Source: Methylobacterium ajmalii
GTDB lineage: Bacteria > Pseudomonadota > Alphaproteobacteria > Rhizobiales > Beijerinckiaceae
Assembly (NCBI RefSeq): GCF_016613415.1
Contig: NZ_JACWCT010000093.1
Span: forward strand, 1 to 32,875
Direction of reading: 5' to 3'
DNA: 32,875 bases
Positions within the stretch are counted from its first letter, which is position 1. Every line of letters begins with the position of its first letter. The position numbers and the translations under genes are program-made. Shown one piece after another: positions 12,066 through 23,456 of this stretch. Below the pieces are notes generated by a model. The model was given only the letters and a program-made list of their open reading frames with translations, made no database searches and was not told where the DNA came from.

Positions 12066-12806
12066 CTAGAGCTCCACCCTCGTGTGCTCGCCGTCGACGT
12101 CGCGGAAGAACGGCACCGGCAGCATCGGCGAGAAGCCCGCCTCGAGCCTCGCCTCCAGTTCGTCGAGGACGATGCCGGTGATGCGCGGCAGGTCGAGCCG
12201 GCGCGCCTCGGTCAGGTCGACCCAGGCGAGCTCGGTCAGCTCGGAATCGGGGCCGACGATGCCGGGGGTCTCGGCCACCACCGCCTCGCGGTCGACGGCG
12301 AAGAACCGGGTGTCGAAGCGCTTCGGACGCGAGGGCGGGGTGATCGCCCGGGCGACGAACTGCAGCAGTTCGAGATCGGGCATCACCCCGGCCTCGCGGA
12401 AGGCCGACCAGGCGCCGGGCGGCGCCATCTCGGGCGGGCCGTAATCGAGGGAGCCGATCATCAGCCCGGTCTCCTCGTAGGTCTCGCGGATCGCCGCGAG
12501 CGCCAGGACCCGGCCGAGATGGAACAGCGGCGGGTGGACCTGCTCGGCGAGCGCGGCTTCCGCCCGGTCGTTGAGGGTGCCGGCGACCGGCATGGAGCGG
12601 TCGCCGAGCTCGATCCGGCCGCCCGGAAACACGAACAGGCCGGGCATGAACTTGTGGCCGGCGTGGCGCTTGCCCATCAGCACCTTCGGCCGCTCGCCCG
12701 AGCGGTCGAGGATGATCAGCGTCGCGGCGTTGCGGATCCGCAGCGGGCGCGCCTTGCGTTCAGGCGCGGCCGGAGCCGATGGGTCGTGCGTCGGTCCCGC
12801 CGCCAT
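12066..12806 (-). CDS. NUDIX hydrolase with a split NUDIX box
   Basis: This 246-residue hydrolase would cleave a nucleoside diphosphate linked to another group. The NUDIX box is present but split: FPGGRIELGD and then, after an insertion of roughly 35 residues, AAIRETYEETGL with the metal-binding REx2EE. That layout is like the NUDT7/NUDT19 type of CoA or nucleotide hydrolases, so a CoA-like substrate is possible but unproven. ATG 12806 follows GGAG by 8 bases and lies inside the end of the DUF983 gene (47-base overlap), which implies translational coupling. It belongs to the rnr-DUF983-NUDIX operon. Confidence 0.93.
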   Translation of the reverse strand: MAAGPTHDPSAPAAPERKARPLRIRNAATLIILDRSGERPKVLMGKRHAGHKFMPGLFVFPGGRIELGDRSMPVAGTLNDRAEAALAEQVHPPLFHLGRVLALAAIRETYEETGLMIGSLDYGPPEMAPPGAWSAFREAGVMPDLELLQFVARAITPPSRPKRFDTRFFAVDREAVVAETPGIVGPDSELTELAWVDLTEARRLDLPRITGIVLDELEARLEAGFSPMLPVPFFRDVDGEHTRVEL

Positions 12807-13295
12807 GGCGCGTCTCCGTCTCGTTCCGGGCCGGCCCGTCCACCGGGCGGGCCCCGGCGCGGCGTATCGCGGAAAAGCCGTGCATGCCAAGGGCGTATTG
12901 CAGCCCGACCACCGCCCCCTTGGTCGGCTGGAGCAGCAGGAGCGAGGCGACGAGGGCGACCGTCGGCCAGACCGTCATCTGGAGCCAGAGCGGCACGTCG
13001 TAGCGCATCTCGGTCTCGAGGACGGCCCAGCCGACGAGGTGTCCGACGACGAAGATCACCAGGTAGGGCGGCAGGTCGTCGGCCCGGTGGTGATGCAGCT
13101 CCATCCCGCAGGATTCGCAAGCCTCCCGCACCTTGAGGAAGCGGTGGAAGAGGCGCCCCTCGCCGCAATGCGGGCAGCGGTTGCGAAAGCCGCGCCACAT
13201 CGCGAGCGCCCAGGACGGTTGCTCCGGGGCCTGCGCCACCGCGGGCGGACGGGTCCCGCCCACGGGCTCGGCGGCGGGTCCGGCGTGGATCTCGA

Positions 13296-13299
<4 letters not shown>
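12760..13299 (-). CDS. DUF983 family membrane protein
   Basis: This 179-residue protein carries a two-pair zinc ribbon (RCPHCGEG and ACESCGMEL, about residues 39-67) followed by two transmembrane segments (YLVIFVVGHLVGWAVL and LWLQMTVWPTVALVASLLLL). This is the DUF983 layout; the biochemical role is not known. The ATG at 13299 overlaps the rnr stop as ATGA, and the 3' end overlaps the NUDIX start by 47 bases, so all three genes are one coupled operon. The last 30 residues are low-complexity and may be under weak constraint. Confidence 0.93.
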
Positions 13300-15626
<2,327 letters not shown>

Positions 15627-15979
15627 CTCGATCCAGGCGGCGTGACGCGCTCAAGGCCCGGCGGGCGAGCCGCGGCCGCTCCTGCGAAATATGGGCCGAG
15701 TGCGGCCACGGGGCAACGGTCGGCTCCCGCGGGCGGGGCGTGATCCCGGAGCAGGATCGCCGCAGGTCGGTCGTCACAGCATTCCGGCGGACCAGACAAG
15801 CAGACAGGCAGTCGAATCGATTGCTCCTGCAAAACATCGTTAATCATTCGTTTCACGACGGTCGGAATCGAAAACAGATTTTCACGCCAATTGCCTTGAC
15901 CGTAATGTCCGCAAGTCTCCAGATGATGTCGCCCGAATCGGGCATCGATCACATCAAGACGTCAGATCCCGAGACTGCG
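15627..15979. other. Divergent intergenic region with AT-rich segment and GANTC sites
   Basis: This 353-base gap separates rnr (minus) from the FAD oxidase (plus). The part from about 15815 to 15935 is clearly richer in A and T than its surroundings and probably holds promoters. TTGACC at 15896-15901 is a possible -35 box for the plus strand, without a good -10. Three GANTC sites occur (15814-15818, 15865-15869, 15935-15939). The last sits inside the small palindrome GCCCGA-A-TCGGGC. No gene is seen. Confidence 0.5.
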
Positions 15980-17506
15980 ATGACCAACAGATTCGCCGGG
16001 CGCGCCTCCGCGTCCACCGCCCTCAGCCGTCGCCGGCTGTTCCAGTCGGGCGCCCTGGCGGCCGGCGCCGCCCTCGGCAGCCGGATCCCCGGCGCCGCCG
16101 CCCTGGAGGGACCGCCGCCGCGGGGGCTCGACGCCCTGGCGCGCGACCTGAAGGGCCGCCTGATCCGCCCGAACGAGCCGGGCTTCCGGGTCGCGGCGTG
16201 GCCGAACAACGGCCGCTGGGCCGACGTGCTGCCGCTGGCGGTGGCGATGTGCGTCGACGACCGGGACGTGCGCGCCTGCCTGGCCTGGGCGCGCCAGGAG
16301 CGCCAGACCTTCGCGGTGCGCTGCGGCGGCCACAACTACGCGGGCTTCTCGACGACGAGCGGCCTGCTCATCGACGTGAAGCCGATGAGCGCGATCACCT
16401 TCGACCCGAAGACCGGGCTGGTGACGGTCGGGGCCGGGGCCAGCAACCAGGTCATGGCCGACGCGTTCAGGGCCACCGGCCTGGCGATCCCCTCGGGCCG
16501 CTGCCCGACGGTGGGCATCAGCGGGCTCACCCTCGGCGGCGGCTGGGGGTTCTCGGCGACGCGCAACGGCCTGACCTGCGACGCCCTGCGGGCGACCGAC
16601 GCGGTGACGGCGGACGGCGTCCTGCGGCGCGCCAGCGCCCGCGACGACGCCGCGCTGTTCTGGGCCGCCCGCGGCGGCGGCGGCGGCAACTTCGCGGTCC
16701 ACACCGCCTTCACCTTCGAGCCGCACCCGGTCTACGACGTCACGGTGTTCAACATCGTCTGGCCGGCCCGCCATCAGGTCGAGCTGATGTTGGACCTGCA
16801 GGACATCCAGCTCAGGAATCCGGGGCTGATCTCGACCCGCAGCAAGCTCGCGCCGGCCGCCGCCGGCCCGGTCAGCCGCGGCGGCCTGCGGGTGCAGACC
16901 CTCGGCCAGTTCTTCGGCTCGCCCGACCAGTTGCGGGCCGTGCTCGACCGCCCCCTCTCGCGCTCCCGCCCGATCGTCGCCGAGATCAACGCGATGAACT
17001 ACTGGAGCGCCCGCGACTACCTCGTCACCGACGACCCGGGCGGCCTCTACGACATGCGCTCGAGCTACGTCGCCGGCGGGCTCGGCGGCGAGGCGATCGA
17101 GGCGATGATCGGCTGGATGGAGAAATGGCCGGGCGGCTCCGTGCGCCAGGACAACATGGGCATCCTGTTCGCCGCCGGCGGCCAGGTGAAGGCCGTGAAG
17201 CCGACCGACACGGCTTATGTCCACCGCGATTCCGACTTCATCGTCGAGATGGAGACGTCCTGGAGCCCGCTCGACACGCCCGACACCGTCGCGCGCCAGC
17301 AGGCCTGGCTCACCGAGTACTTCGCGGCGATGCAGCGCTTCGTGAAGCCGCAATCCTACGTCAACTTCCCGAGCCGCGACCTGCCGAACTGGCTCAACGC
17401 CTATTACGGCGAGAACGTCAGCAAGCTCTGCGAGGTCAAGCGCCGCTACGACCCCGACAACGTGTTCAGGTTCCCGCAGAGCATCCCGCTCACCGCCCCG
17501 GCGTGA
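15980..17506 (+). CDS. Tat-exported FAD-linked oxidase of the berberine-bridge (BBE) type
   Basis: This 508-residue protein has a Tat signal (SRRRLFQSGALAAGAALG, about 16-33), a PCMH/FAD-binding domain and a C-terminal BBE segment (NAYYGENVSKLCEVKRRYDPDNVF). His118 in RCGGHNYAG and Cys175 in SGRCPTVGISGLTLGGGWG sit where bicovalent flavoproteins attach FAD at two points. Enzymes of this family oxidise sugars, alcohols or alkaloids and pass electrons to oxygen. The substrate here cannot be told from sequence. ATG 15980 gives the best signal peptide. Its ribosome-binding site is weak, and an upstream ATG at 15905 is less likely. It stands alone and is convergent with glnA. Confidence 0.9.
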   Translation: MTNRFAGRASASTALSRRRLFQSGALAAGAALGSRIPGAAALEGPPPRGLDALARDLKGRLIRPNEPGFRVAAWPNNGRWADVLPLAVAMCVDDRDVRACLAWARQERQTFAVRCGGHNYAGFSTTSGLLIDVKPMSAITFDPKTGLVTVGAGASNQVMADAFRATGLAIPSGRCPTVGISGLTLGGGWGFSATRNGLTCDALRATDAVTADGVLRRASARDDAALFWAARGGGGGNFAVHTAFTFEPHPVYDVTVFNIVWPARHQVELMLDLQDIQLRNPGLISTRSKLAPAAAGPVSRGGLRVQTLGQFFGSPDQLRAVLDRPLSRSRPIVAEINAMNYWSARDYLVTDDPGGLYDMRSSYVAGGLGGEAIEAMIGWMEKWPGGSVRQDNMGILFAAGGQVKAVKPTDTAYVHRDSDFIVEMETSWSPLDTPDTVARQQAWLTEYFAAMQRFVKPQSYVNFPSRDLPNWLNAYYGENVSKLCEVKRRYDPDNVFRFPQSIPLTAPA

Positions 17507-17531
17507 CGGTGCGGCGACGACCAACGAAAAA

Positions 17532-17553
17532 GGGGCCGGATCGCTCCGGCCCC
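17532..17553 (-). terminator. Rho-independent terminator of glnA
   Basis: GGGGCCGGA (17532-17540), a TCGC loop and TCCGGCCCC (17545-17553) form a 9-bp stem. On the minus strand it is followed by TTTTT, a proper U-tract, 33 bases after the glnA stop. On the plus strand it ends the FAD oxidase transcript less well. Confidence 0.9.
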
Positions 17554-17585
17554 CCTCGTCTCTCGTTCCAGCAGCCGGTAACGGC

Positions 17586-18998
17586 TTACAGCGAGTAGTA
17601 GTTCACGAACTCGATCGGGTGCGGGGTCATCTCGTAGCGCATCACCTCGGTCATCTTCAGCTCGATGAACGAGTCGATGAAGTCGTCGCTGAACACGCCG
17701 CCGGCCTTGAGGAACTCGCGGTCGGCGTCGAGGCTGGTGAGCGCCTCACGCAAGCTGCCGCACACGGTCGGGATCTCCTTGAGCTCCGCCGGGGGCAGGT
17801 CGTAGAGGTCCTTGTCCATCGCCGGACCGGGATCGATCTTGTTGTTGATGCCGTCGATGCCGGCCATCAGCATGGCGGCGAACGCCAGGTAGGGGTTCGC
17901 CATCGGATCGGGGAAGCGGACCTCGACGCGCTTGGCCTTCGGCGAGGTCGTCCACGGAATCCGGCACGAGGCCGAGCGGTTGCGGGCCGAGTAGGCCAGC
18001 AGCACCGGCGCCTCGTAGCCCGGGACCAGGCGCTTGTACGAGTTGGTCGACGGGTTGGTGAAGGCGTTGAGCGCCTTGGCGTGCTTGATGATGCCGCCGA
18101 TGTACCACAGGCACTCCTGCGACAGGTCGGCGTACTTGTTGCCGGCGAAGACCGGCTTGCCGTCCTTCCAGATCGACTGGTGGACGTGCATGCCCGAGCC
18201 GTTGTCGCCGTAGACCGGCTTCGGCATGAAGGTCGCGGTCTTGCCGTAGCTCTGGGCGACGTTGTGGATGCAGTACTTGTAGATCTGCATCTGGTCACCC
18301 ATCAGGGTGAGCGTGTCGAACTTCATGCCCAGCTCATGCTGGGCCGAGGCGACCTCGTGATGGTGCTTCTCGACCTTCACGCCCATCGACTGCATCGCGG
18401 CCAGCATCTCGCCGCGCATGTCCTGGGCCGAATCCTGCGGCGGGACCGGGAAGTAGCCGCCCTTGATCTGCACGCGGTGGCCGAGGTTGCCGCCCTCGTA
18501 CTCGGTCTGGCCGTTGATCGGCAGCTCGACCGAATCGAGCTTGAAGCCGGTGTTGTACGGGTCGGCGGAGAACCGCACGTCGTCGAAGACGAAGAACTCG
18601 GCCTCGGGGCCGACGAAGATGGTGTCGCCGATGCCGCTGGCCTTGACGAAGGCCTCGGCCTTCTTGGCGATGCCGCGCGGGTCGCGGCCGTAGGGCTCGC
18701 CGGTCATCGGCTCGAGCACGTCGCAGACGATCGACATGGTCGAGGCCGAGAAGAACGGATCCATGCAGGCCGTCGCCGGGTCCGGCATCAGCAGCATGTC
18801 GGACTCGTTGATCGCCTTCCAGCCGGCAATCGACGAGCCGTCGAACATCGTGCCCTCGGCGAAGATGTCCTCGTCGACCAGCGACACGTCGAAGGTGACG
18901 TGCTGCCACTTGCCCCGCGGATCGGTGAAGCGGAAATCGACGTACTTGACGTCGTTTTCCTTGATTTCCTTGAGGACGTCCGTCGCGGTCTTAGACAT
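17586..18998 (-). CDS. glnA: Glutamine synthetase type I
   Basis: This 470-residue enzyme makes glutamine from glutamate, ammonia and ATP. GSI marks are [10 protein letters not shown] (51-60), the metal-binding [10 protein letters not shown] (130-139), the ATP-site motif [16 protein letters not shown] (260-275), and NRSASCRIP (340-348). The adenylylation site Tyr399 lies in KDLYDLPP, so activity should be controlled by GlnE. ATG 18998 has GAAGGGAT about 10 bases upstream. It lies 117 bases downstream of glnB, giving the classical glnB-glnA order. A proper terminator follows. Confidence 0.99.
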   Translation of the reverse strand: MSKTATDVLKEIKENDVKYVDFRFTDPRGKWQHVTFDVSLVDEDIFAEGTMFDGSSIAGWKAINESDMLLMPDPATACMDPFFSASTMSIVCDVLEPMTGEPYGRDPRGIAKKAEAFVKASGIGDTIFVGPEAEFFVFDDVRFSADPYNTGFKLDSVELPINGQTEYEGGNLGHRVQIKGGYFPVPPQDSAQDMRGEMLAAMQSMGVKVEKHHHEVASAQHELGMKFDTLTLMGDQMQIYKYCIHNVAQSYGKTATFMPKPVYGDNGSGMHVHQSIWKDGKPVFAGNKYADLSQECLWYIGGIIKHAKALNAFTNPSTNSYKRLVPGYEAPVLLAYSARNRSASCRIPWTTSPKAKRVEVRFPDPMANPYLAFAAMLMAGIDGINNKIDPGPAMDKDLYDLPPAELKEIPTVCGSLREALTSLDADREFLKAGGVFSDDFIDSFIELKMTEVMRYEMTPHPIEFVNYYSL

Positions 18999-19043
18999 TC
19001 TCGTTTGATCCCTTCCTAGAACGGCGTCGAGGCCGCCATGAAG

Positions 19044-19073
19044 CCGCGGTCCTGGGGGTCAGGCCGCGGTTTT
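19044..19073. terminator. Hairpin in the glnB-glnA gap
   Basis: CCGCGG-T-CCTG, a GGGGT loop and CAGG-CCGCGG form a bulged stem at 19044-19069. The following TTTT is on the plus strand. On the minus strand, the direction of glnB-glnA transcription, there is no U-tract after it, so it more likely marks a processing or attenuation point than a full stop. Confidence 0.4.
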
Positions 19074-19115
19074 CGTCGTCGCAGAGAGGGGGCCGGCGGT
19101 CAGGTCGCGCCTCGA

Positions 19116-19493
<378 letters not shown>

Positions 19494-19562
19494 CTAGCAT
19501 CGTGCCGCGCCGACCGCCACGGGGGATTTCCCAGGAGCAGATCGGGAATGCCCAATCCGTAA

Positions 19563-19613
19563 GCAATTGCTGCGCGTTTGTTGCGCAATTCGACGTTCCC
19601 AAGCCGGGTGCCG
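19563..19613 (-). promoter_or_regulatory. Candidate sigma-54-like promoter and inverted repeats upstream of glnB
   Basis: On the minus strand CGGCACCCGGCTTGG (19599-19613) has the GGCAC-N5-TTG spacing of a sigma-54 promoter. The -12 element reads TTGG, though, where TTGC is expected. Just downstream, AATTGC and GCAATT form an inverted repeat, and the 8-bp palindromes TTGCGCAA (19581-19588) and GCAATTGC (19563-19570) fall near the expected start point. glnB is commonly under NtrC/sigma-54 control in this group. The match here is imperfect. Confidence 0.3.
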
Positions 19614-19656
19614 CGGCAAGGCGGGCCCCCTCGGGCGTTCCTCGGAGTATGACGCG

Positions 19657-21171
19657 ATGGCCGGAACCGAATTGCTGACAACGGACGAGATGCGCCGGGC
19701 CGACGCCGCGGCGATCGCCGCCGGGACGCCGGGCCTCGACCTGATGCGCCGGGCCGGCGCCGCAGTGGCCGAACGCGTGGAAGCGATGGCGGGGGCGAGC
19801 GCCGGCGAGGGCCGGGTCCTGGTCCTGTGCGGGCCGGGCAACAACGGCGGCGACGGGTTCGTCGCCGCCCGCCTCCTCGCCGCGGCAGGGATCGCGGTCG
19901 AGGTCGCGCTCCTCGGGGATCGTGCGGCGCTCCGGGGCGATGCCGCCGCGGCGGCCGCCGAGTGGACCGGCCCGGTCGCGGACGCGGCCGGCGCCGAGCC
20001 GGCGGGTTTCGCGCTTGTGGTCGACGCCCTGTTCGGTGCCGGTCTCTCCCGCCCGCTCGACGGCACTGCGGCCGCTCTGGTCGGGCGCATCAACGCCTCC
20101 GGCGTGCCGGTGCTGGCGGTCGACGTGCCCTCTGGCCTCGACGGCGATACCGGCGCGCCCCTCGGGCCGGTCGTGACCGCGACCGAGACGGTGACCTTCG
20201 CGCGGCCGAAGCCCGGCCACCGGCTGCTGCCGGGCCGGCGCCTGTGCGGACCGGTGACGGTGGCGGAGATCGGCATCCCCGACGCGGTCGTGACGGGGAT
20301 CGGCGCGCAGGCCCACGACAACGGGCCGGACCTGTGGGGCGCCGCCTTTCCGCGCTTGAGCGCCGAGAGCCACAAGTACACCCGCGGCCACGCGGTGGTG
20401 CTGTCGGGCCCGGCCCACCGCACCGGCGCGGCGCGGCTCGCCGCCCGGGGCGCCCTGCGGATCGGCGCCGGCCTCGTCACGCTCCTGTCCCCGAGTCCGG
20501 CGCTCGCCGAGAACGCCGCCCAGATCACCGCGATCATGCTGCGCCCCTGCGACGGCGCCGACGACCTCGACGACACCCTCACCGACGAGCGCCTCAACGC
20601 CATCGTCGCCGGGCCGGGCCTCGGCAGCGGCGCGCCGACCCGCGACCTCGTACGGGTGGCCTGCGAGGCCGGCCGCGGCCTCGTCCTCGACGCCGACGCC
20701 CTGACGAGCTTCTCGGGCCGGGCCGACGAACTCGTCGAGATGATCGCGGCGGGCGGGTCCCAGGCGGTCGCGACGCCGCATGACGGCGAGTTCGCGCGCC
20801 TGTTCAAGGGCGTGGCGGCGGTGCCGGCGGAGGGCTCGCGCCTCGCCCGGGCCCGCGCCGCGGCGGCCTTCCTCGACGCCGTCGTGGTGCTGAAGGGCGC
20901 CGACACGGTGATCGCCGCCCCCGACGGGCGCGCCGCCATCAACGCCAACGGCACGCCCTGGCTCGGCACCGCCGGCAGCGGCGACGTGCTGTGCGGGTTC
21001 GTCGGCGGGTTGCTGGCGCAGGGCATGCCGGCCTTCGAGGCCGCGGCGGCCGCAGTCTGGCTCCACGCCGAGGCCGGCCGCCGGTACGGGCCGGGCCTGA
21101 TCTCGGAGGATTTGCCGGAGCAGATGCCGGCGGTGCTGCGGGCGTTCCTGGAGCGGCTCGGCGCAGCGTGA
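19657..21171 (+). CDS. nnr: Bifunctional NAD(P)HX epimerase/dehydratase
   Basis: This 504-residue enzyme repairs hydrated NADH and NADPH. The N-terminal YjeF_N epimerase domain (about 1-210) has the GPGNNGGDGF motif near residue 60 and VDVPSGLDGDTG near 155. The C-terminal ribokinase-like dehydratase domain has HKYTRGHAVVLSG, the KGADTVIAAPDG strand and the NGTPWLGTAGSGDVLCG nucleotide-binding motif. ATG 19657 follows CGGAG by about 9 bases; the open frame upstream is intergenic in character. It is divergent from glnB and convergent with pleD. Confidence 0.95.
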   Translation: MAGTELLTTDEMRRADAAAIAAGTPGLDLMRRAGAAVAERVEAMAGASAGEGRVLVLCGPGNNGGDGFVAARLLAAAGIAVEVALLGDRAALRGDAAAAAAEWTGPVADAAGAEPAGFALVVDALFGAGLSRPLDGTAAALVGRINASGVPVLAVDVPSGLDGDTGAPLGPVVTATETVTFARPKPGHRLLPGRRLCGPVTVAEIGIPDAVVTGIGAQAHDNGPDLWGAAFPRLSAESHKYTRGHAVVLSGPAHRTGAARLAARGALRIGAGLVTLLSPSPALAENAAQITAIMLRPCDGADDLDDTLTDERLNAIVAGPGLGSGAPTRDLVRVACEAGRGLVLDADALTSFSGRADELVEMIAAGGSQAVATPHDGEFARLFKGVAAVPAEGSRLARARAAAAFLDAVVVLKGADTVIAAPDGRAAINANGTPWLGTAGSGDVLCGFVGGLLAQGMPAFEAAAAAVWLHAEAGRRYGPGLISEDLPEQMPAVLRAFLERLGAA

Positions 21172-21262
21172 GATGGCCGGGGCGCGGGCGCGGCCTCGCG
21201 CTCCTGCAGGCCGCGGGACCTATCGGAGGACGACGGCGAAACGCCGGGTCGGGACCGGCCTT

Positions 21263-22627
21263 TTACGCCGCCGCCGCGACCACCCGGTTGCGGCCGGTCT
21301 GCTTGGCCTCGTAGAGCGCGAGGTCGGCGCGCTTGAGCAGCGCGCCCGGCTCGCTGTCGCCGGCCTGGCGGGCGGCGACGCCGATCGAGACCGTGACGTC
21401 GATCGAGCAGGTGCCGCGCTGGACCACGAACGGCGCAGCCTCGATCCGCTCGCGGATCCGCTCGGCGACCTGGCGGGCGGCCTCGAGCGCGGTATCGGGC
21501 ACCACCACCACGATCTCCTCGCCGCCGAACCGCGCCACCACGTCGATGCCGCGGGTCTGGGAGCGGATGCGGGTGGCGAATTCCTTCAAGACCTCGTCGC
21601 CGGCATCGTGCCCGAAGCGGTCGTTGATCGACTTGAAGCGGTCGATGTCGAGGATCAGCAGCGAGACCGGCCGGTCGCGCAGGGACGGCTCGGAAAAGAG
21701 GCCGGCGAGATAGCTGTCGAGGTAGCGCCGGTTGTGCAGGCCGGTGAGCCCGTCGGTGACGGCGAGGTCCATCGAGGCCTGGACCGATTCGCGCAGCGAG
21801 TGCGAGAAGCGCTTCCGCTTTACCTGGGTGCGGACCCGGGCGACGAGCTCGTTGCGGTCGATCGGGCGGACCAGGTAGTCGTGCACGCCGAGGTCGAGGC
21901 CGCGCATGATGCGGGCGCGGTCGCCGGCATCGGCCAGCATCACCACCGGCACGGTGCGGGTGCGGTCGAGGGAGCGCAGCTGGCTGCACAGGCGCAGGCC
22001 GTCATGGTCCTGCAGGTCGAGGCTGACCAGCACCACGTCGTACTCGCCGGCCTTGACCCGCTCCAGCGCCTCCTGGGGCGTCGCCACGGTCTCGACGCAG
22101 TGGTACTGGCCCAAGGCCGCGGACAGGCGGTCGGCGGCGGAGCGGCGGTCCTCGACGATGAGCACGTTGGCGTTGTGCCCGGTCTCGGCGGCGGCCGCCG
22201 CCAGGGGATCGCCGACCCGCGAGGCCATGGCGCGGCTGCGCAACTCGTCGGTCACCGCCTTGAGGCGCACCAGGCTGCGCACCCGGGCCATCAGGGCGGT
22301 GTCGTCGATGGGCTTGGTCAGGAAATCGTCGGCGCCGGCATCGAGCCCGCGCAGGCGGTCGCTCGGCTGGTCGAGGGCGGTGACCATCACCACCGGCAGG
22401 TGGGCGGTGGTCGGCGTCGCCTTGATCCGGCGGCAGACCTCGAATCCGTCCATCCCCGGCATCATCACGTCGAGCAGCACGATGTCGCACAGGCCCTTCT
22501 CGCAGATTGCGAGGGCGTCGGGCCCGTTCATCGCCGAGACGACATCGAAATATTCGAGCGTCAGCTTCGTCTCGAGCAGCTTGATGTTCGGAAAGAGGTC
22601 GTCGACGATGAGAACACGTGCCGACAT
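21263..22627 (-). CDS. pleD: PleD response regulator with diguanylate cyclase domain
   Basis: This 454-residue protein has the PleD order: a receiver domain with phosphoacceptor Asp53 (LLDVMMPGMDG), a second degenerate receiver domain (about 155-270), and a GGDEF domain that makes cyclic di-GMP. The active-site loop reads RFGGEEIVVVVPD, so the usual final Phe is Ile. The product-inhibition I-site RGID lies 5 residues before it and is intact. PleD drives the swarmer-to-stalked type transition in Caulobacter. It is 28 bases downstream of divK, the conserved divK-pleD operon. ATG 22627 (MSARVLIVDD) matches the family start. Confidence 0.97.
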   Translation of the reverse strand: MSARVLIVDDLFPNIKLLETKLTLEYFDVVSAMNGPDALAICEKGLCDIVLLDVMMPGMDGFEVCRRIKATPTTAHLPVVMVTALDQPSDRLRGLDAGADDFLTKPIDDTALMARVRSLVRLKAVTDELRSRAMASRVGDPLAAAAAETGHNANVLIVEDRRSAADRLSAALGQYHCVETVATPQEALERVKAGEYDVVLVSLDLQDHDGLRLCSQLRSLDRTRTVPVVMLADAGDRARIMRGLDLGVHDYLVRPIDRNELVARVRTQVKRKRFSHSLRESVQASMDLAVTDGLTGLHNRRYLDSYLAGLFSEPSLRDRPVSLLILDIDRFKSINDRFGHDAGDEVLKEFATRIRSQTRGIDVVARFGGEEIVVVVPDTALEAARQVAERIRERIEAAPFVVQRGTCSIDVTVSIGVAARQAGDSEPGALLKRADLALYEAKQTGRNRVVAAAA

Positions 22628-22655
22628 GGAAGGACAGGCCTCTCTCAGCTTCTGC

Positions 22656-23036
22656 TCAGCTCTGGCGCTCGTCGCCAACGTAGGTCCGCACCGTCGCGAG
22701 GAACTTCGCGACCGAGATCGGTTTCGACAGATACGCCTCGCAGCCACCCTCGCGGATGCGCTCCTCGTCGCCCTTCATGGCGAAGGCCGTGATGGCGATC
22801 ACCGGAATGCCCTTGAGGTCGTCGTCCTCCTTGAGCCATTTAGTGACTTCGAGGCCCGACACTTCGGGGAGTTGGATGTCCATCAGGATCAGGTCAGGCC
22901 GATGCCGGCGCGCCAGCTCGATCGCCTCGATCCCGTTGGCCGTCTTGAGGGTCGCGTAGCCGTGAGCCTCCAACAGGTCGTTGAAGAGCTTCATGTTCAG
23001 CTCGTTGTCCTCGACGATGAGCACCGTCTTCGTCAT
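22656..23036 (-). CDS. divK: Single-domain response regulator DivK
   Basis: This 126-residue stand-alone receiver domain has phosphoacceptor Asp53 in [13 protein letters not shown], the acidic pair Glu9/Asp10 in [10 protein letters not shown], and the conserved Lys in YLSKPISV. DivK relays PleC/DivJ phosphorylation to DivL and so controls CtrA. ATG 23036 begins the typical [18 protein letters not shown]. It is the first gene of the divK-pleD pair and is divergent from the DUF3572-dinB pair. The 78-base gap contains a TTAAC half-site on the minus strand, which is not enough to call a CtrA box. Confidence 0.97.
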   Translation of the reverse strand: MTKTVLIVEDNELNMKLFNDLLEAHGYATLKTANGIEAIELARRHRPDLILMDIQLPEVSGLEVTKWLKEDDDLKGIPVIAITAFAMKGDEERIREGGCEAYLSKPISVAKFLATVRTYVGDERQS

Positions 23037-23114
23037 GGCTCACTGTCTCCGGCGCTCCAGCGGGCCGCGTCACACCCCGGCTGCGACCGGAACCGCAACA
23101 CTGTTAAGCGACAC

Positions 23115-23456
23115 ATGTTGATGAAACGCAAATTCGATGGATTTGCCAGGGGGACGAGTCCCCGTGGCGGAGTGCTGAGCGAATCCGCCGCGGAGGCGCT
23201 GGGAGCCCGTGTCTTCGACTACGTCACGGGGGATCCAGGCCGGCTGCTGCGCTTCATGGAGACCTCCGGCCTGTCGCCCGATGCCCTGCGGCAGGCGGCC
23301 GGCACGCCCGAGCTCGCGGCCGGCCTCCTCGACCACGTCGTGGCGGACGAGGAGCTGCTGCTCGCCTGCGCGAGCGCCCTCGAAATCGCGCCCGAGCAGA
23401 TCACCCAGGCCTGGCGCCGCCTCGGCCCGCCGGACGCGGGCGAGTTCGGGGCGTGA
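23115..23456 (+). CDS. DUF3572 family protein
   Basis: This 113-residue, mostly helical protein matches the DUF3572 pattern: SAAEALGARVFDYVTGDPGRLLRFMETSGLSPD, then LRQAAGTPELAAGLLDHVVADEELLLACA. The family's function is not known. ATG 23115 and ATG 23121 are both possible starts. The stop overlaps the dinB GTG start as GTGA, so the two are translationally coupled. That coupling to a polymerase is the only hint of a role. It is divergent from divK. Confidence 0.85.
   Translation: MLMKRKFDGFARGTSPRGGVLSESAAEALGARVFDYVTGDPGRLLRFMETSGLSPDALRQAAGTPELAAGLLDHVVADEELLLACASALEIAPEQITQAWRRLGPPDAGEFGA

Noticed and set aside
19494..21989. 831-codon minus frame opposite the NAD(P)HX repair gene
   Set aside because: It is an Arg/Ala/Ser-rich shadow running through two recognised genes.
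23037..23114. CtrA box upstream of divK
   Set aside because: Only one TTAAC half-site is present; the second TTAA at the required 7-base spacing is missing.
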